Of a DNA stretch of 64,000 nt, positions 21,570-33,320 are shown piece by piece (position 1 is the stretch's first letter; every line of letters starts with the position of its first letter). The DNA is from Heterocephalus glaber. Taxonomy: Eukaryota; Chordata; Mammalia; Rodentia; Bathyergidae. The stretch spans positions 10,549,188 through 10,613,187 of the forward strand of contig NW_004624784.1 of assembly GCF_000247695.1 (NCBI RefSeq), in the 5' to 3' direction. The notes under the pieces are model-generated. The model made no database searches. It had not been told where the DNA came from and saw nothing but the letters and a program-made list of their open reading frames with translations. The translations under genes were made by a program, and so were the position numbers.

Positions 21570-23985
21570 AGCCACGGCTCTCCCTCAAGCAGTCAGCCTG
21601 CCCACCCCAGCCTCTCACTGCCCTGTCTCTGGCCTCTGGAGAACCAGGAGCTGGCTGTCAGGGCCCTGGTGGCTTTGCGAGGCTCCAACAGTTCAGGTCA
21701 CTGGCCTGACTATCACAGTGGAGAGGTTCTATTGATTCAGGAAAGAATGAAGTGTCCAGACCAATTCCCATCTCCTGGCCCTCACTTCCCTTCATATTAC
21801 TGCACAACTGTTCCTTCAGGTACCTCAGGTACCAATTTAGCAAACGTATTTTGCATCAGTCCAGCAATTTCTGGCATTAACTTTCCCCGGACTTCGTAGG
21901 ACTGCCTCTTCTGCTCCTTCATGACTTCTCCTGACTGCTACAGGTAGCAGTGGGCACCACAAGAGGCTGGCCTCACTTATCTGGAGACTGACCCACTCTG
22001 GGGTGAAGCTGCATGGCTCCAGTGGCTGGGTGGGCCTTGGGTAATGCTTTGCATTGCTTCGAAGCATTTTTATCACAGACGCATCCAGGTCTATTTCACA
22101 GTGGTAGAAACTGAGTCACAAAGGCAGTACTGGACCTGCCATATAAGGATGTGGCTGACTCATTTCCACATCCAGTTAGCATTTGTCCTCACACTTTTCT
22201 CACATTCCCCCAACAGAGAAAACAACCTCTCACTCCATTTTTCTCCACGCTTTGGCCCAAGGTGATATTCAGAATATTTAACATCCTCTAAGACAAGGAC
22301 ACCAACCAAGCAGAACAAATGCCTTAGAGCCCAGCATGATCCTGAAAAACCCCTGTTGGGCCAGGTTAAAGCCCTTAGTATGTACCTTTTGGAGGTCAAG
22401 GGGATCTCAGCAGAGGGGCAGGGCAGACGACAAAAGAGTTCTGAAGGACTCAGGGCAGTGAGTCCATCGTATTTCAATATTTGATCAACTCTGCACAGGC
22501 CTGCCATACCATCAGCCCTACTTGTGAATGCTAATACTCCAGCTTTCAGTTTCAATCACTCTTTCCCCTCCCTCCCTCCTCCGCTTTTCTCTTTAGCCTT
22601 TTCTTTTTCTTTCCATTTTAATATAAAGATGAAAGAAAGGGACAGGTTCATTCTAATAATTTGAGATCCCTTCCACAGGATAAGAACATGCAAGAGTTTG
22701 CAGATGAACAAAAGAGAAAGTTAGAAGAGGTTGGAAATTACTGCATGCCTATTAAAAATCAGCCAGGCTGAAGTAGTCCTGACGAGCAGGCAGGGCCTGT
22801 AGCTCCAGGGAAGTGGTACTTAAGGGAATTTGCAATTAAGAGAAGCTTGGAGCCTTGCCACAGATTGCTTCCCTTGCCTTTTTTTTTTTTAATTTAAAAA
22901 AGACTCACAAGGCAGGGACCTAAATGGAAGATGACAATAATGTAAGGTGACAGATGCCAGTTTGGCAGGAAACACCAGGAAGATCAAGTTACTTACCTGT
23001 AGCATTCACGCCACTGCCACATGCTCAGTGCTCCATCTCAGTCTGGAAGACAGGAGTCATGGTGGCTGTCCAGGGACACCTGTCCAAATTCCTGAGAACC
23101 AGGATCAGCATCCAGGTCCCTCCAGCCCACCCTGCATAAACATGGGCATCTGCAGGCAGGAGCACCAGCCCCAGCAGCCATGCCCACTCCAGGAATCCTG
23201 CCTGCTACAGCTGTCCAGCAGAGGTAGGGAGGCTGCCACCACCCATGTCAGCCTTTCCAGGAGCTTGGCAGCCCTATCTGCCAGGGGCCGCACAAATCTT
23301 TGAAGAAGGCTCATTTCTGTTTTTAGGAGCAATTGACACTGGGCCCCGAGAGGGATGGTTTGTAGCTAAAAGCTGGGACATTTGGGAGAAATAAGGATTG
23401 CATCTGATGGCCAGCTTTATGACTTAGCACTCACTCCATTTGGGAATCAGGCCCATTCGGGGAGCTTCCTAACAGTATGCATCCAGAGAACCCCCTTTGG
23501 ATACTTTAGACCCCAAGGTCTGTGTGTTCTATTTTTAAAACTCCCCACTTGAGTGTGACATGCAGGCAGGTTAGAACCAGTGGTCTGCATGGCAGGACTT
23601 GGAAGCTTTTCCCCTAATAGCTGCCCCACTGCTTTACGCTGCTCAGTGCCTCCTTCTCTGGGGGACACTCAGTTAAAAGATGGGGGGACAATGCCACCTT
23701 AATCAGCTCCCCAGCTCCTTTCCACTGTGGCATCTAGTTGACACTGGCACTGGTGGGAAAGGGGTGTGTGTAGTGTGAGCATGTGTGTATGTGCGAGTCG
23801 TGTGTGTAGGAGGGGAAAGGAAATACCACTGGATTGGACCAGGGCACTGACACAGCTTGTCTCCCTTCCTTATGGGCCACCTGATCTCTGAGATGCTTCG
23901 CTGTCACTGGGCTATGGCTGCCTGCCTCTGGAGCAGGCCTGGCTACCTCTCTGGCATTGATTTTTAGTATCTATTCATAGCCACA
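21570..23985. other. Intergenic, nothing recognised
   Basis: No gene. The stretch 22560-22900 is AT-rich with a run of pyrimidines and an A/T tract (22880-22902). A small TG-rich patch lies near 23765-23810. Confidence 0.4.
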
Positions 23986-23989
23986 GCAT

Positions 23990-24150
23990 CATATAGCACT
24001 TCATGTTTATGTTCATACATGTGGTTTCATTTCATCTCTACCAAAACTCTGTGAGGCTGCTTGCATTCTTCCATTTCTTAGATGAGGAACCAGGTTCAGA
24101 AAGGACAAGGGACCTCAGGCTTGTCCCTGACTATAAATGCCATGTCCTTG
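23990..24150 (+). mobile_element. MIR SINE fragment
   Basis: CATATAGCACTTCATGTTTAT, CATCTCTACCAAAACTCTGTG, TTAGATGAGGAACCAGGTTC in family order. Confidence 0.6.
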
Positions 24151-24794
24151 GGAAAGACAGTATAGGTATACGGTGAGCAGGCATAAGGGCTCAGCTCCCT
24201 GCAGACCTTAGGGCCTTAGGATTGTTAGGGTCTGTGGAGGGTATCTAGCCCTGAGTAACCAGAGGAAGACCCATGTCCTCTTTCAAGTAGAGTATGAAAT
24301 CCCAGAGCTATGCGGCTCTCTCCTTCTTCAGAGGACTAAAGACCTCTGCAAACCTTACCAATGTTCTCAACTTATTTATTTGGGATCTGAAACCATGAGG
24401 GCATACACACCAGTGCAAGTGTACACACACTCAGGCCAGAGACCTCCATCACGGACACTTTTACTGTACAAAAGCCTTTGCAAAGCACAAACGTGCTCAC
24501 CTCCCCGCAGGTGCTCAGAGACTCAGTTAGCTGGACTTTCGTGTCCCGGAATGGGCTCATGGTCCTGGACTGGTGTAGGAGGTGAGCTGAACTATGTTAC
24601 AGCTGACTCCATTGGGAATCTGGGGTCCTGGATTGTCACCACCACCTCTACGACAAGGTAGCTGCTTCACCTCTTCTTGCTCCCACTTTCTTGACTGAAA
24701 ATCGCTGTGGTTGTGCATCCTCTCAGGTGCAACAGAGTGGGTGGGATTTCTTGATAACCTCTTTCAAAAACAGCTAGTAGTAACTGAGACAGGT

Positions 24795-24970
24795 GTATGT
24801 GCTAAGGGCCTTGTATACATCATCTCAGGTCCATAATGAGAAGAAGCTTTTATTAACCCTGGTTAGGAGCTCGAATATGAGTTCAGAGAGGTTAAGTAAC
24901 TTGCTCACCATCAAATGTCTGTCAAGAGGCAGAGCAGGGATTCCAGAGCACCGGGTCTCACTTAATCACC
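24795..24970 (+). mobile_element. MIR SINE
   Basis: GTGCTAAGGGCCTTGTATACA, AGAGAGGTTAAGTAACTTGCT, GCAGAGCAGGGATTCCAGAGC. Confidence 0.75.
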
Positions 24971-24974
24971 TTGC

Positions 24975-26125
24975 CATACTTCTTTTTGTAATTGCTTAAG
25001 AGAAGTATTTCTTTCTTTCTCTTGGAAACAATATTCTACTTCACAGAAATAAAGTTATTTTAGGTGAGAAGCAGTAAGCTTGTAACATGATTAATTCAGT
25101 GCCATTCTTCAATCAGGATTATTGTTGAAGTGAAATACACAACCAGGATAAGGATAGTATCATCTATGACAATCTGCTACATTTTTGTACCACAAGGGTC
25201 TTCTCCCAGAGCCTGCCGTGGGTGTCTTTTGCGCTTTCTAACCAGGAGCATCTGGCCTTCCTTAGGAGAAAGGAACTCCAATTTTTCTTTGGGGGTTCAC
25301 TCTTTCCTCTGCTTTGCATATAGTTGGCTCCAAAAAGTGGGGTGAAGGTGTCATATGACCCAGACTGGCCCTGGCTACAGAGATGATTCTAGGGAGGCTC
25401 CTGTGAACTACATAGATCCAATGAGACCCAAAGACTTTTTAAAGAAAAATATATGGGCCAATTGAGAACTATAGTCTCTCTTTGTGACACTGGACTTGTG
25501 ATGTGGGTCTTGAGCTAAGGTCAGCCATCTTGTTACCACTAAGCCCTGCCTGAGAAAGAGCAGGTATGACAGATGGAAATGTCACCTCTGCCCCTACATC
25601 CAGCCATCCCTGAAAATCAAGACCTACCTTTGGATATTTGCGGTTACATATGTCAATAAAAATCCTCTGCTGATTTAAGCTTATTTGAATCTTGTTGTGT
25701 GTTGCTTACAACCAGAAGAGCTCTCATTGATAAAGGAAAAAGCAGAGTTGAATGAGTCAAGAAGCCCATTTTCTGGCCCCCGCCTCTGTCCTGGTGGGAG
25801 ATTAACTGTTTTCAAGGTGAAACCAGCACTCTGTCTGCTTGGAATTCTGGGGATTCCTGCCCCTCTGAACTGAGTGGATAACTGAATTTTACCTGAGACT
25901 AGAGGTTGCCTCTGGGGCCACCATAACCACCTGGCTGAGGGGACAGAGCCCAAGTACTAATAGGAAGGAGCAGCCCCTCTTTGTCTCTTATATATGAGGT
26001 TCAACCTTGGTGCCCTGCAGAGGACCAGGGCGTCTGCAGCAGTGCCTTGAGCATTGAGCCCCTGCTCTGAAAGGCACAGGGCTACTGAACACTCTAGAAG
26101 GAAAGAACGCTTATAAATTCATATA
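24975..26125. other. Intergenic, nothing recognised
   Basis: Unidentified sequence without coding support. 25140-25690 may be part of an old LTR-type repeat (for example GCCATCTTGTTACCACTAAGC) but I cannot name it. Confidence 0.35.
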
Positions 26126-26129
26126 TGTT

Positions 26130-26296
26130 ATGGGCTGAACTGTGCACCCTCCAATTGTTGAAGTTGTAAGCCCCGGTACCTTAGAATGTGACTATACTTA
26201 GAAATACATCTTCAAAGAGGTGAAATGAGGTTATTTGTGTGGGCCCTAATTCAATATGACCTGGTCCTTATAAAAAGAGGAAATTCAGGGAAGGAG

Positions 26297-26371
<75 letters not shown>

Positions 26372-26583
26372 GGGAGGGAGGACAAAGCAGGGACACAGGG
26401 AGAAGATGGCCACCTATAAGCTGTCTTGTGCTCTTTGAGCAGAGGGACAGAAAACAAAAGAACTCTGTGGATATGTTAATCTTGGACTTCATCCTCCAGA
26501 AGTGTGAAAAAATAAATTTATTTAGTTTAAACTACTTGGTATATGGTACTTTGTTATGACAGCTCTAACAAATAAGTAGAATA
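26130..26583 (+). mobile_element. ERVL-MaLR LTR with embedded microsatellite
   Basis: Landmarks in order: TGTTATGGGCTGAACTGTGCA, GTTGAAGTTGTAAGCCCCGG, GGTCCTTATAAAAAGAGG, GGACACAGGGAGAAGATGGCC, AATCTTGGACTTCATCCTCCA, AATAAATTTATTTAG, GGTACTTTGTTATGACAGC. The (TA)n(GA)n tract at 26297-26381 has expanded inside it. Confidence 0.82.
26297..26381 (+). repeat. (TA)n(GA)n compound microsatellite
   Basis: About 13 TA units pass directly into about 20 GA units, then GA with GGGA interruptions. It lies inside the MaLR LTR at 26130-26583. Confidence 0.97.
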
Positions 26584-26711
26584 TATAAAATAATTTCTAT
26601 ATAAATAAAAATAAATACATACTCTTAAAGGTATCGTATATATATAAATATGTGTGTGTTTACATCTGTGCGCTTTAGCCACACACCCGTATATCCACAT
26701 TTCTATGGTGT

Positions 26712-26885
26712 TTTTTTTTTCAAATGTAGATTGAACCCAGAGCCTTCACACTGAGTTACGTCCCACTTTTCTTTCCTTTTCTCTCTTGGACAGGGATTCT
26801 CAAAGTCACCAGGTTGCCCCAGATGGGCTATAACTTGCTGTCCTGGCATTCGAGGTTGCCTTCCTCTTCAGATCCTACCAACAGT
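26712..26885 (-). mobile_element. B1+ID dimeric SINE
   Basis: On the plus strand, T-rich tail, TAGATTGAACCCAGAGCC and CACTGAGTTACGTCCCAC (ID part reversed), then CAAAGTCACCAGGTTGCCCCA and CTGTCCTGGCATTCGAGGTTG (B1 part reversed). The order is that of a B1-dID dimer, known from several non-murid rodents. It is strongly diverged. Confidence 0.65.
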
Positions 26886-27109
26886 GCTCTTCCCCAGAGC
26901 CCCGGCTTCCCAACTCCATCTCTCCTCACTCCATTGCACTCCTAGCTCCCAGCCCAGGGCCTTGCCTAGGCTCCGCCTTCCTCTGCAAGGCTGCAGAAAT
27001 GGCACCTCATCGGCAAAGCTTTCATGAACTTTACAAGAGACGGCGAGCCACTTCCTTCTCTCCCAGCATTCTGCACACACCTCTCTTGAGACATTTATCC
27101 CATGGTGAG

Positions 27110-27660
27110 GTAGTTATTCGTGTAGGGTCACCCCACCCCTCACCCCGCAGGCTCCTACCCGAGGAACTGGTCCCTGCCCGCGTAGCTCAGGCACAGTCCT
27201 CGCCCCTCGCAGACAAGACTTCGCGGTGGCCACAGAGAGGCAGAACGCGGTGGGTGGGGCGCCTCGTGGCGGGGGGGGGGGGCGCCTCGGTTCCAGGTGG
27301 GTGGGGCGCCTGGAATCTGGCAGCAGGTTGGGGGGGTCGCTGTCCCGCCCCTCCCGCGGGGATCGGAGGAGCGAGTAGGTGCGTTCCACCGCACTGGGAG
27401 CCAGACTGATCCTGATGGGACAAACAAAAGCCCGGAGTTAAACGTCGTAGGGGAGAGAATTGCAGGAGCTCACGACAGCAAATTAGGCGTTTAAAGCCAA
27501 GCGCAGTGACTTTCGGAGATTAAATGCATTATAGATTTGCTAAACTAGAGGCGAGCCAAAGAAAAAGTAGACAGATCATTGCTACCCTTCAGGCACCCAG
27601 GCGGGCGGGGGACGCGGAGGCCCTGGTTCAATCACGCCAGCACGAATGCAAGACACGCGG
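27110..27660. promoter_or_regulatory. Isolated CpG island, possible promoter
   Basis: A GC-rich stretch in AT-rich surroundings. By hand I count about 32 CpGs in the first 400 bases, well above the depleted background. It contains CCCGCGTAG, GCGGTGGGTGGGGCGCCTCG, CCCGCCCCTCCCGCGGGG and GCGGGCGGGGGACGCGG, with Sp1/KLF-like GGGGCGCC and CCCGCCCC boxes. A 16-bp unit, GGTGGGTGGGGCGCCT, occurs twice (27249-27264 and 27296-27311), and a run of 12 G lies at 27271-27282. No protein-coding gene starts here. It may be the promoter of a noncoding RNA or an orphan island. Confidence 0.6.
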
Positions 27661-28082
27661 GCTTAATTTTTCATTTGTAATCAAGGCCACGTCCCCAGTT
27701 CTCGTAGTCCCAGAAACACCGGTCCTTCCTCGGGTTTCTTTCACAGGCAGAGAAGAAAAAATTATCCAGATAATGGTGCTGATTATGGGATGGCAAGTGG
27801 CTGGGAAGCGCAGCAGATGCTTACAGATGAGGAAGCGCACAGAGCCCAGGCCCTGACCTTTGGCATAGTCCCAGGTCCCCATACTCCAGGGAACTGCAGC
27901 TGGAGGTCTTAGGTCTCAACCCGGAGGGGAGGGGAGACCACCTGCTTCGGGAGGCTCCTTTGGACTTCTTGGGAAGTTCTTCTTTTCTTTCACTTCATCG
28001 CAACCCTTTGTATAATCCAAGAAAAAAGAACAAGACCATTCCAAAATGCAGAAAATTCAGGGAAGGCTGTGGCCCAGAGCAG

Positions 28083-28088
28083 GTGAGA
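28083..28088 (+). promoter_or_regulatory. Strong candidate 5' splice site downstream of CpG island
   Basis: AGCAG|GTGAGA (exon side ending 28082) is close to the ideal donor consensus and lies about 0.5 kb past the CpG island. A second donor-like CAG|GTGGGT sits inside the island at 27293-27301. If the island starts a plus-strand noncoding transcript, either could end its first exon. This is inference only. Confidence 0.3.
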
Positions 28089-28589
28089 AAACAGAAGGGA
28101 TCTTGGGAGCCAAACACAGGGCATCCAAGGGCAGGGGACCTTCCTGGTCCCTGCCCCTGCCTCTGAGGCACTTCCGGGAGTCTGGGGAGGTCACGACCTC
28201 TCTGGCCTCCATCCTCTGCAGCCCAAGAGCACAAGCAGCACCCAGAGAACCTGCTTTTCTGTGTCTCACAGCTTGGAGGGGACAAGATAAAAGTCCGTGT
28301 GCTCCTGAAGTAGTATCACAAGGGACTGGGTGATTCTCAATCTCTTCTGAAATCAGACAAAAGAAAATTAACTCAAGTTGCAGCTTGAGGGACTCAGATT
28401 AGACCTGAAAAAAAGAATTATCACAGAGGGGAGTTGTTAAAACATGAAATTGGATACAACAGGAGGTTTCAAAACCTCCTTTTCTCTAGAATTTTAAAAC
28501 TCACAGCCAAGATAGACTATGCATGTGACCCTCAGAGGGCAGACGGGCCCCACCGTGTGCTCAACTTCCTCACCTGACTTAATTATATC

Positions 28590-28800
28590 TACCATTTATC
28601 AAGTCCCTCCTACAGGCCTGACAGGCATCCAGGCACTCTGGATATTCTGTGTCATATAATCCTAGATTCACACCTAGCAGGTGGTATTATAGCCCTAAAA
28701 TAAGGACACAGAAGTTTGGTGGCATTGCCAAGGTCACCATTGTCTGTACATAGGTTGCATCTGAACTGAAATCACACTCTGTCCGAGGCACACATTCTCT
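28590..28800 (+). mobile_element. MIR SINE
   Basis: TACCATTTATCAAGTCCCTCC, CATATAATCCTAGATTCACAC, GGTGGTATTATAGCCC, TTGCCAAGGTCACCATTG, CTGAACTGAAATCACACTCTG. Confidence 0.65.
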
Positions 28801-30115
28801 CTCCCTAGAAAGAGGTAGGGGCATTTCTGTACAGCCTTAAGGGCTACAGTCTGGGGGGTGTGTCCTGTATGCCCTCTTTGCAAAGGTGGCTGCAGAGCCC
28901 TGGGCTGGGGTTGTGCACATGAAGAGGAGCCTCATGGGCTCCTGATAAGCAGGAAGCACCTGGTCCCAGGACTTCAGAGATGAGACAGCAGCACTGACAG
29001 CAGCCACCTGTGATCAAATATTCCTTTTGCTCCCTTCCAGGCTTAGAGATTTGCTGCCACAAAGCCGTGTGCTTCCTGTCAGTGTGGTGGTGCAGGCCAT
29101 TAAATCCTGGGAGAGAGAAGAGGGGCCATCAGCCCTCAAAAGATAAGGAAGGGGTAGCACAGATCCCCATTCATGGCCCTGGGAGCTTGATACCCAGATC
29201 CATGCCCTGGGCAGTTCTCACAAGAGAACCACTCCAGCACTGACTTCCAGAAAAAACATCCCAACTGCCCCTCCTTTCCCCAACTGACTGGTTCCCATAG
29301 GAACAGGAGGCCAGTATAGGTGCTAAGTGAGGACCTCAGGCCAGAGGCTGCAGATGATCAAGCAGACAGGAGCATGTTGCTTCCTGACCCACCAACTCTT
29401 AGTCACTTCCTTTATCCTCAGTTTCCTCACCTGGAAATGGCAACAATGACAATACCTGGGAAAGGTGGATGAGTTGAGGCATCCAAAGTGGTTGGAACTG
29501 TGTCTGCCATGTGCAGAATGTGCTCTGTGTTAAGTGCTGCCGTTGTTATTATACCTCCCCTGTGAGACAGCAGCAGAGGAGGATGCAGAGTAAATGCAAT
29601 CGCAGAAGAAACAAAGGAGATGCCTGTTTTCCTTTGTAGCTTAATCTCTTACCAGAAGGCTGCCCTAGTGTGCTGCTGGGGGGTAGATCTCACGCTTCCT
29701 TAGGCAAGGGCCTTGCTATATGCCACAGGCAGGGAGACAGGACTGGGATCAGAAGGATCCCCAACTGGTCTCAAGTTAGCTTGAAAGCCCCCTATTCTGG
29801 TACTTTCTTATTCCAGGGCAGATAGGAGGGCTGTTTGATGTGCACCCCCGAGAAGACTGCAGAGAGCTAGCATATTAGGGTTGGTTACCTGTGCTGCCCC
29901 CCCCGCCCGCTTCTTTCCCTCCTCTCCTTCCTTCCTTCTTATTTTAATTTTTTACTGAGTCTCAATTCTCCTTGTCCCTTCTCCTCTTCCATGGCTGACA
30001 CAGAAGCACACACCTACAAAAGCAGAAACCAGCTTCAGCTTTTTAGGGACAGTGTGGGAGGGGGGACCTGTAGAATTACCAGGTCAGATCTGGTGCCCGG
30101 AAGGGGGTTGCTTAT
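28800..30115. other. Intergenic with a reversed MIR
   Basis: About 29395-29555 reads as reversed MIR (CACTTCCTTTATCCTCAGTTT, CACCTGGAAATGGCAACAATG). The rest is unidentified, with a C-rich run near 29898-29908. Confidence 0.5.
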
Positions 30116-30117
30116 TG

Positions 30118-30442
30118 CTTTGGTCAGTGTGGGCAGCTTTTACAAATACCATAGACTGAGTGGTTTAAACAGCAGATATTTATTCCGCAGTTCTCAGGGC
30201 TGGGTAGTCATAGATGAGAGTTCAGTGAGATTCGGTTCTTGGTGAGATTCCCCTCACTGGGCAGAGACAGCAAGCTCTGGTTCCTTCACCACCTTCCAAG
30301 GGCACCATCCATCATGGGGGCTCCACCCTCCTAGCTTCATCCAAAGACCCCGCCCCAAATGCTATCACACTGGAGATTAGGACTTTAACAGATGAGCTTT
30401 TTCTTTGGGGTGGGGGACACAAATATTAGTCCATAGTGCTTA
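30118..30442 (-). mobile_element. ERVL-MaLR LTR (MST/MLT1 type), partial
   Basis: Plus-strand reading: GGCAGCTTTTACAAATACCAT, AGACTGAGTGGTTTAAACAGC, GGGGCTCCACCCTCCTAGC, GAGATTAGGACTTTAACAGAT and GACACAAATATTAGTCCATAG. It is the same superfamily as the copy at 592-956 in the opposite orientation, with a shortened centre. Confidence 0.78.
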
Positions 30443-31159
30443 TTAATACAGAAGGTTCTTGTTCATGGAGAAGTAGAGGGTTCATTTTCACCAAGTCCCT
30501 ATGGAAATGCTATTTGGGCTGGGTGGCCCTGGGCAACAAGCAACCAGATGCCCTCAGGTTCCTGAGGGGCTTGTAGGGTGGAAGCTGGAGGAAGGAGAGG
30601 GTGCAGCTCGGAGCCCTGTGTTCCCCTTCTCCCAACCTGGGCCTAAATGGCTGTGCATTTCATAAAGCCCTCCTAGCACCAGAAAGATGACTTCCTGCTG
30701 TCCAGGTGCCTCTGTGTATCTATTTAAGAGGCAGCATGGAGGCCAGAGAGCAAGCAAAGAGTCAGGGTGAGAGAGAGAACTGGCCCGTGTGTGTTCTCGT
30801 GTGAGTGGGCAGATCTGATTGACAAGATCTGGGAACACAGCTCCTGGATTCAATCAGTCTCTGCTCCCTGGCAAACAGTTCTGAGAGGCAATTAAGTGAG
30901 ATTGGAAGGGGCACTGGGGAGGGAGGCGAGGGGCGGGTGCTAGGAGAGGGCTGCAAACAGATGGGGCCCCTGGCTCTGGCCACAGCCCTTCTCTGCCATT
31001 TCTGGGGCCAGGGGCTAGGAGAGAGAGGGGCATTGTGACATCACATCTGGGACCGACCTGGCTCAGTGCCTTGGGTTCAGGTCAGCTCTAACCCAGCTAC
31101 AGAGGTTGGACTCAGGAAGCTATGTGGAATGCAGTCCTTTCCTGGCACACAGTAGATGG

Positions 31160-31173
31160 CCAGCAGATGGCAG
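31160..31173 (+). promoter_or_regulatory. CTCF-like motif (perfect to core consensus)
   Basis: CCAGCAGATGGCAG fits the published CTCF core CCASYAGRKGGCRS at all 14 positions. A second, opposed motif lies 8 bases downstream. Binding is not shown by sequence alone. Confidence 0.55.
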
Positions 31174-31181
31174 AGGTTCTG

Positions 31182-31195
31182 GCTCCCCCTGGTGA
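31182..31195 (-). promoter_or_regulatory. Second CTCF-like motif, opposite orientation
   Basis: GCTCCCCCTGGTGA matches the reverse of the CTCF core at 12 of 14 positions, including the CCCCCTGGTG heart. With the motif at 31160 it forms a tight convergent pair. Confidence 0.45.
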
Positions 31196-31719
31196 GGGTG
31201 TGACTGTTCCTCTTGCTGTCCTCAGCCCCACCCTTCCTCGTGGGAACTTGATGAGTCCTGGGGACCAGAGCAAGCAGGATGAGTGCCTCTCCCGGGCGGC
31301 CCTGCTCCGCACTGCAGATGGGCATCTGGAGAATCCCAGCAAGACATTTCCAGGATGCCAGTGCTGCCTTTCCATGGCTGTGTACCCTGACCTGCTCTGG
31401 CAGTTCTTCTACTTCTCATGAAGTTTGTGGAGAGCTTTTTACTCAGCCAGAGACAGAGACAGAGCTCTGGGTTCGAGAGCCCTGAGCTATATCTCTGCTT
31501 TCCAGCCCTTGCTCTGCAGTCACGACACTGGGTCGTGGCTGCCACCAGCGTCTGCACTGCCCCTCCTACCTCCCACAGAGACCTTGTCTCACAGCAAGGC
31601 CCCGTGGGAGGGAGGGATGGCTCCATGCTGGACCAGGCAGGGGAGCAGTTTCCAGATGTCACCAGGTCCAAAGACTGGGCAGTCAGCTGTGCCGCCCTTA
31701 GCTTTATAGGCGCACAGTT

Positions 31720-31918
31720 CCATCATGAGTACTCTCAATGCAGGGACCCTCTCCTTATTCTATCACCTGTTATACTGAATAGTTATGCTTTTCTTTCCCC
31801 ACATAAGCCTCCCGAGAACAGAAACTGTGTTATTATTTTTTTAACTTCTGTCTCTTCAACACTTAGAAGAGTGCTGGGCACGTAACAGATCTCAGTAAAA
31901 ATTATTGAGGGAACGAAG
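31720..31918 (+). mobile_element. L2 LINE 3' end
   Basis: CCTCCCGAGAACAGAAACTGT, TTCAACACTTAGAAGAGTGCT, GGCACGTAACAGATCTCAGTA then AAATTATTGAGGGAACGAAGG, in the order of the L2 3' end. Confidence 0.7.
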
Positions 31919-31924
31919 GCACAA

Positions 31925-32065
31925 ATGAGGCAGTATTATTATCCCATCCCACCCCCATTTTATAGATGGTGAAACTGAAGTGGAGATGGGTAGATGAACT
32001 CGCTCCCAAGCATGCATCCTAGTTTTAAACTGTTAGTAAGGCACGCTTAGCAACAACCAATACTC
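31925..32065 (+). mobile_element. MIR SINE fragment
   Basis: TATTATTATCCCATCCCACCC, CATTTTATAGATGGTGAAACT and GAACTCGCTCCCAAGCATGC are a MIR core and 3' part. Confidence 0.6.
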
Positions 32066-32069
32066 CCCA

Positions 32070-33130
32070 GAGTTCTTCTATTAGTCTGCACTGCTTTCTT
32101 CACACAAGAATGGACCATCTCCACCAGGAAGATCAGCTGGGAAACTCATTCCTATGGATTCCTCTCCAGGTGAAGTGGGTGGGTCTGGGAAGCTCCATCT
32201 TGGAGGGAAAGGCTTCGCCTCCTGCTGAGATGCCATTGGTTGCCTTCTTTGTACATCTGTCTTCCATGAGTAGGGGAGGGAGGTTTTAAATTATTTCAGC
32301 TATAGATCTCACAATTACTTTTCCTCTCTCTAATTTGGATGTTAATGTATTAGCTACAGCTTTGCCTTCTAGGCTAGAAATTGTCCACCCCAAAATTATA
32401 CATCCAGATAGAGTAGTGTTCATTAAAGTAAGATTAGGAGAGGATAATATGTGAGAGGTATGTAATCTTTTGCAAATGGTTAGTAAATTGGAACTACCCC
32501 AATTACAATCTTGTTCATCACACAGGGCTGAATCACTCTGCCTGGGACGGGAGTCTCAGCCACAGCTCTGCTCAGCTCCCATTTCATAAATATTGTATAC
32601 ACATGATATTCTCAGCCATCTGCTTCGCTGGTTGCTGAGCACATTTTCTGACTCTCCAGTTGACTGCAGAGAGTGTAGGAGCTGGGCAGCCATCCTGCCT
32701 GCCTGCCTCAAAGCCCAGCTAGGCCTCCCTTTCACAAGGGCCCTGCTGACACTGTGTGCCTCAGGCTCGGTCCCACGGACACACCCCAAGCCCCACGGTG
32801 TTCTCCCTGAGGCCCAGGACTCTCATCAAGCAGAGACCTGGGAAGTGGGCCATGTCAGGAGGGCTCATCTCTAGATGGGGCCCATGGCAGCTGATAAAGG
32901 TGACTTAGAACAGGTGTTTCCCTCCCTGGGCTGCCAATCCCAGGGCTGGGGTGAGAAGTTCTGCCTCTGCTTTGTATGGGCAATGGTCTGAGACCATGGA
33001 GTCCTGCATTCAGTTTTCCCTGGCTGCCTGCCCAGCATCAGCGGCTGGGCTCATCTCTTCCATTTACCCCTTTGAGTGTGACCAGAGCTGCCCTCTCTGA
33101 CCATTTGCTTTCCAAAAAACCCATTTCTTT
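32070..33130. other. Intergenic, nothing recognised
   Basis: 32290-32520 is AT-rich and unique-looking (TTAATGTATTAGCTACAGC). No gene supported. Confidence 0.4.
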
Positions 33131-33134
33131 CAGA

Positions 33135-33320
33135 GAGGCAATGGAGTATAGTGATTAAGAGTGAGAACCTCTGGGCCTAGGTTTAAATCCAGCCCCGCTA
33201 TTTACTAGCTGTGTGATCCTGAGCAAATAGTTTAACCACTCTGTATCTGAGTTTCCCCATCTGTACAGTGCGTAGCATCATAATAATATTTACCCCATGC
33301 TCAGCAAGTGTCAGCTGTTA
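33135..33320 (-). mobile_element. MIR SINE
   Basis: AATGGAGTATAGTGATTAAGA, GTTTAAATCCAGCCCCGCTAT, TAGCTGTGTGATCCTGAGCAA, GAGTTTCCCCATCTGTACAGT. This is a clear reversed MIR. Confidence 0.85.

Noticed and set aside
26225..26492. Open frames with Ile-Tyr and Arg-Glu repeats
   Set aside because: They are translations of the (TA)n(GA)n tract inside an LTR.
27175..27200. GCGTAGCTCAGGCAC resembles a tRNA box A
   Set aside because: No box B at the right spacing and no cloverleaf; it is part of the CpG island.
31222..31885. Overlapping frames of 149 (minus) and 155 (plus) codons
   Set aside because: Mutually overlapping, no domain, and the end of the plus frame runs into an L2 copy.
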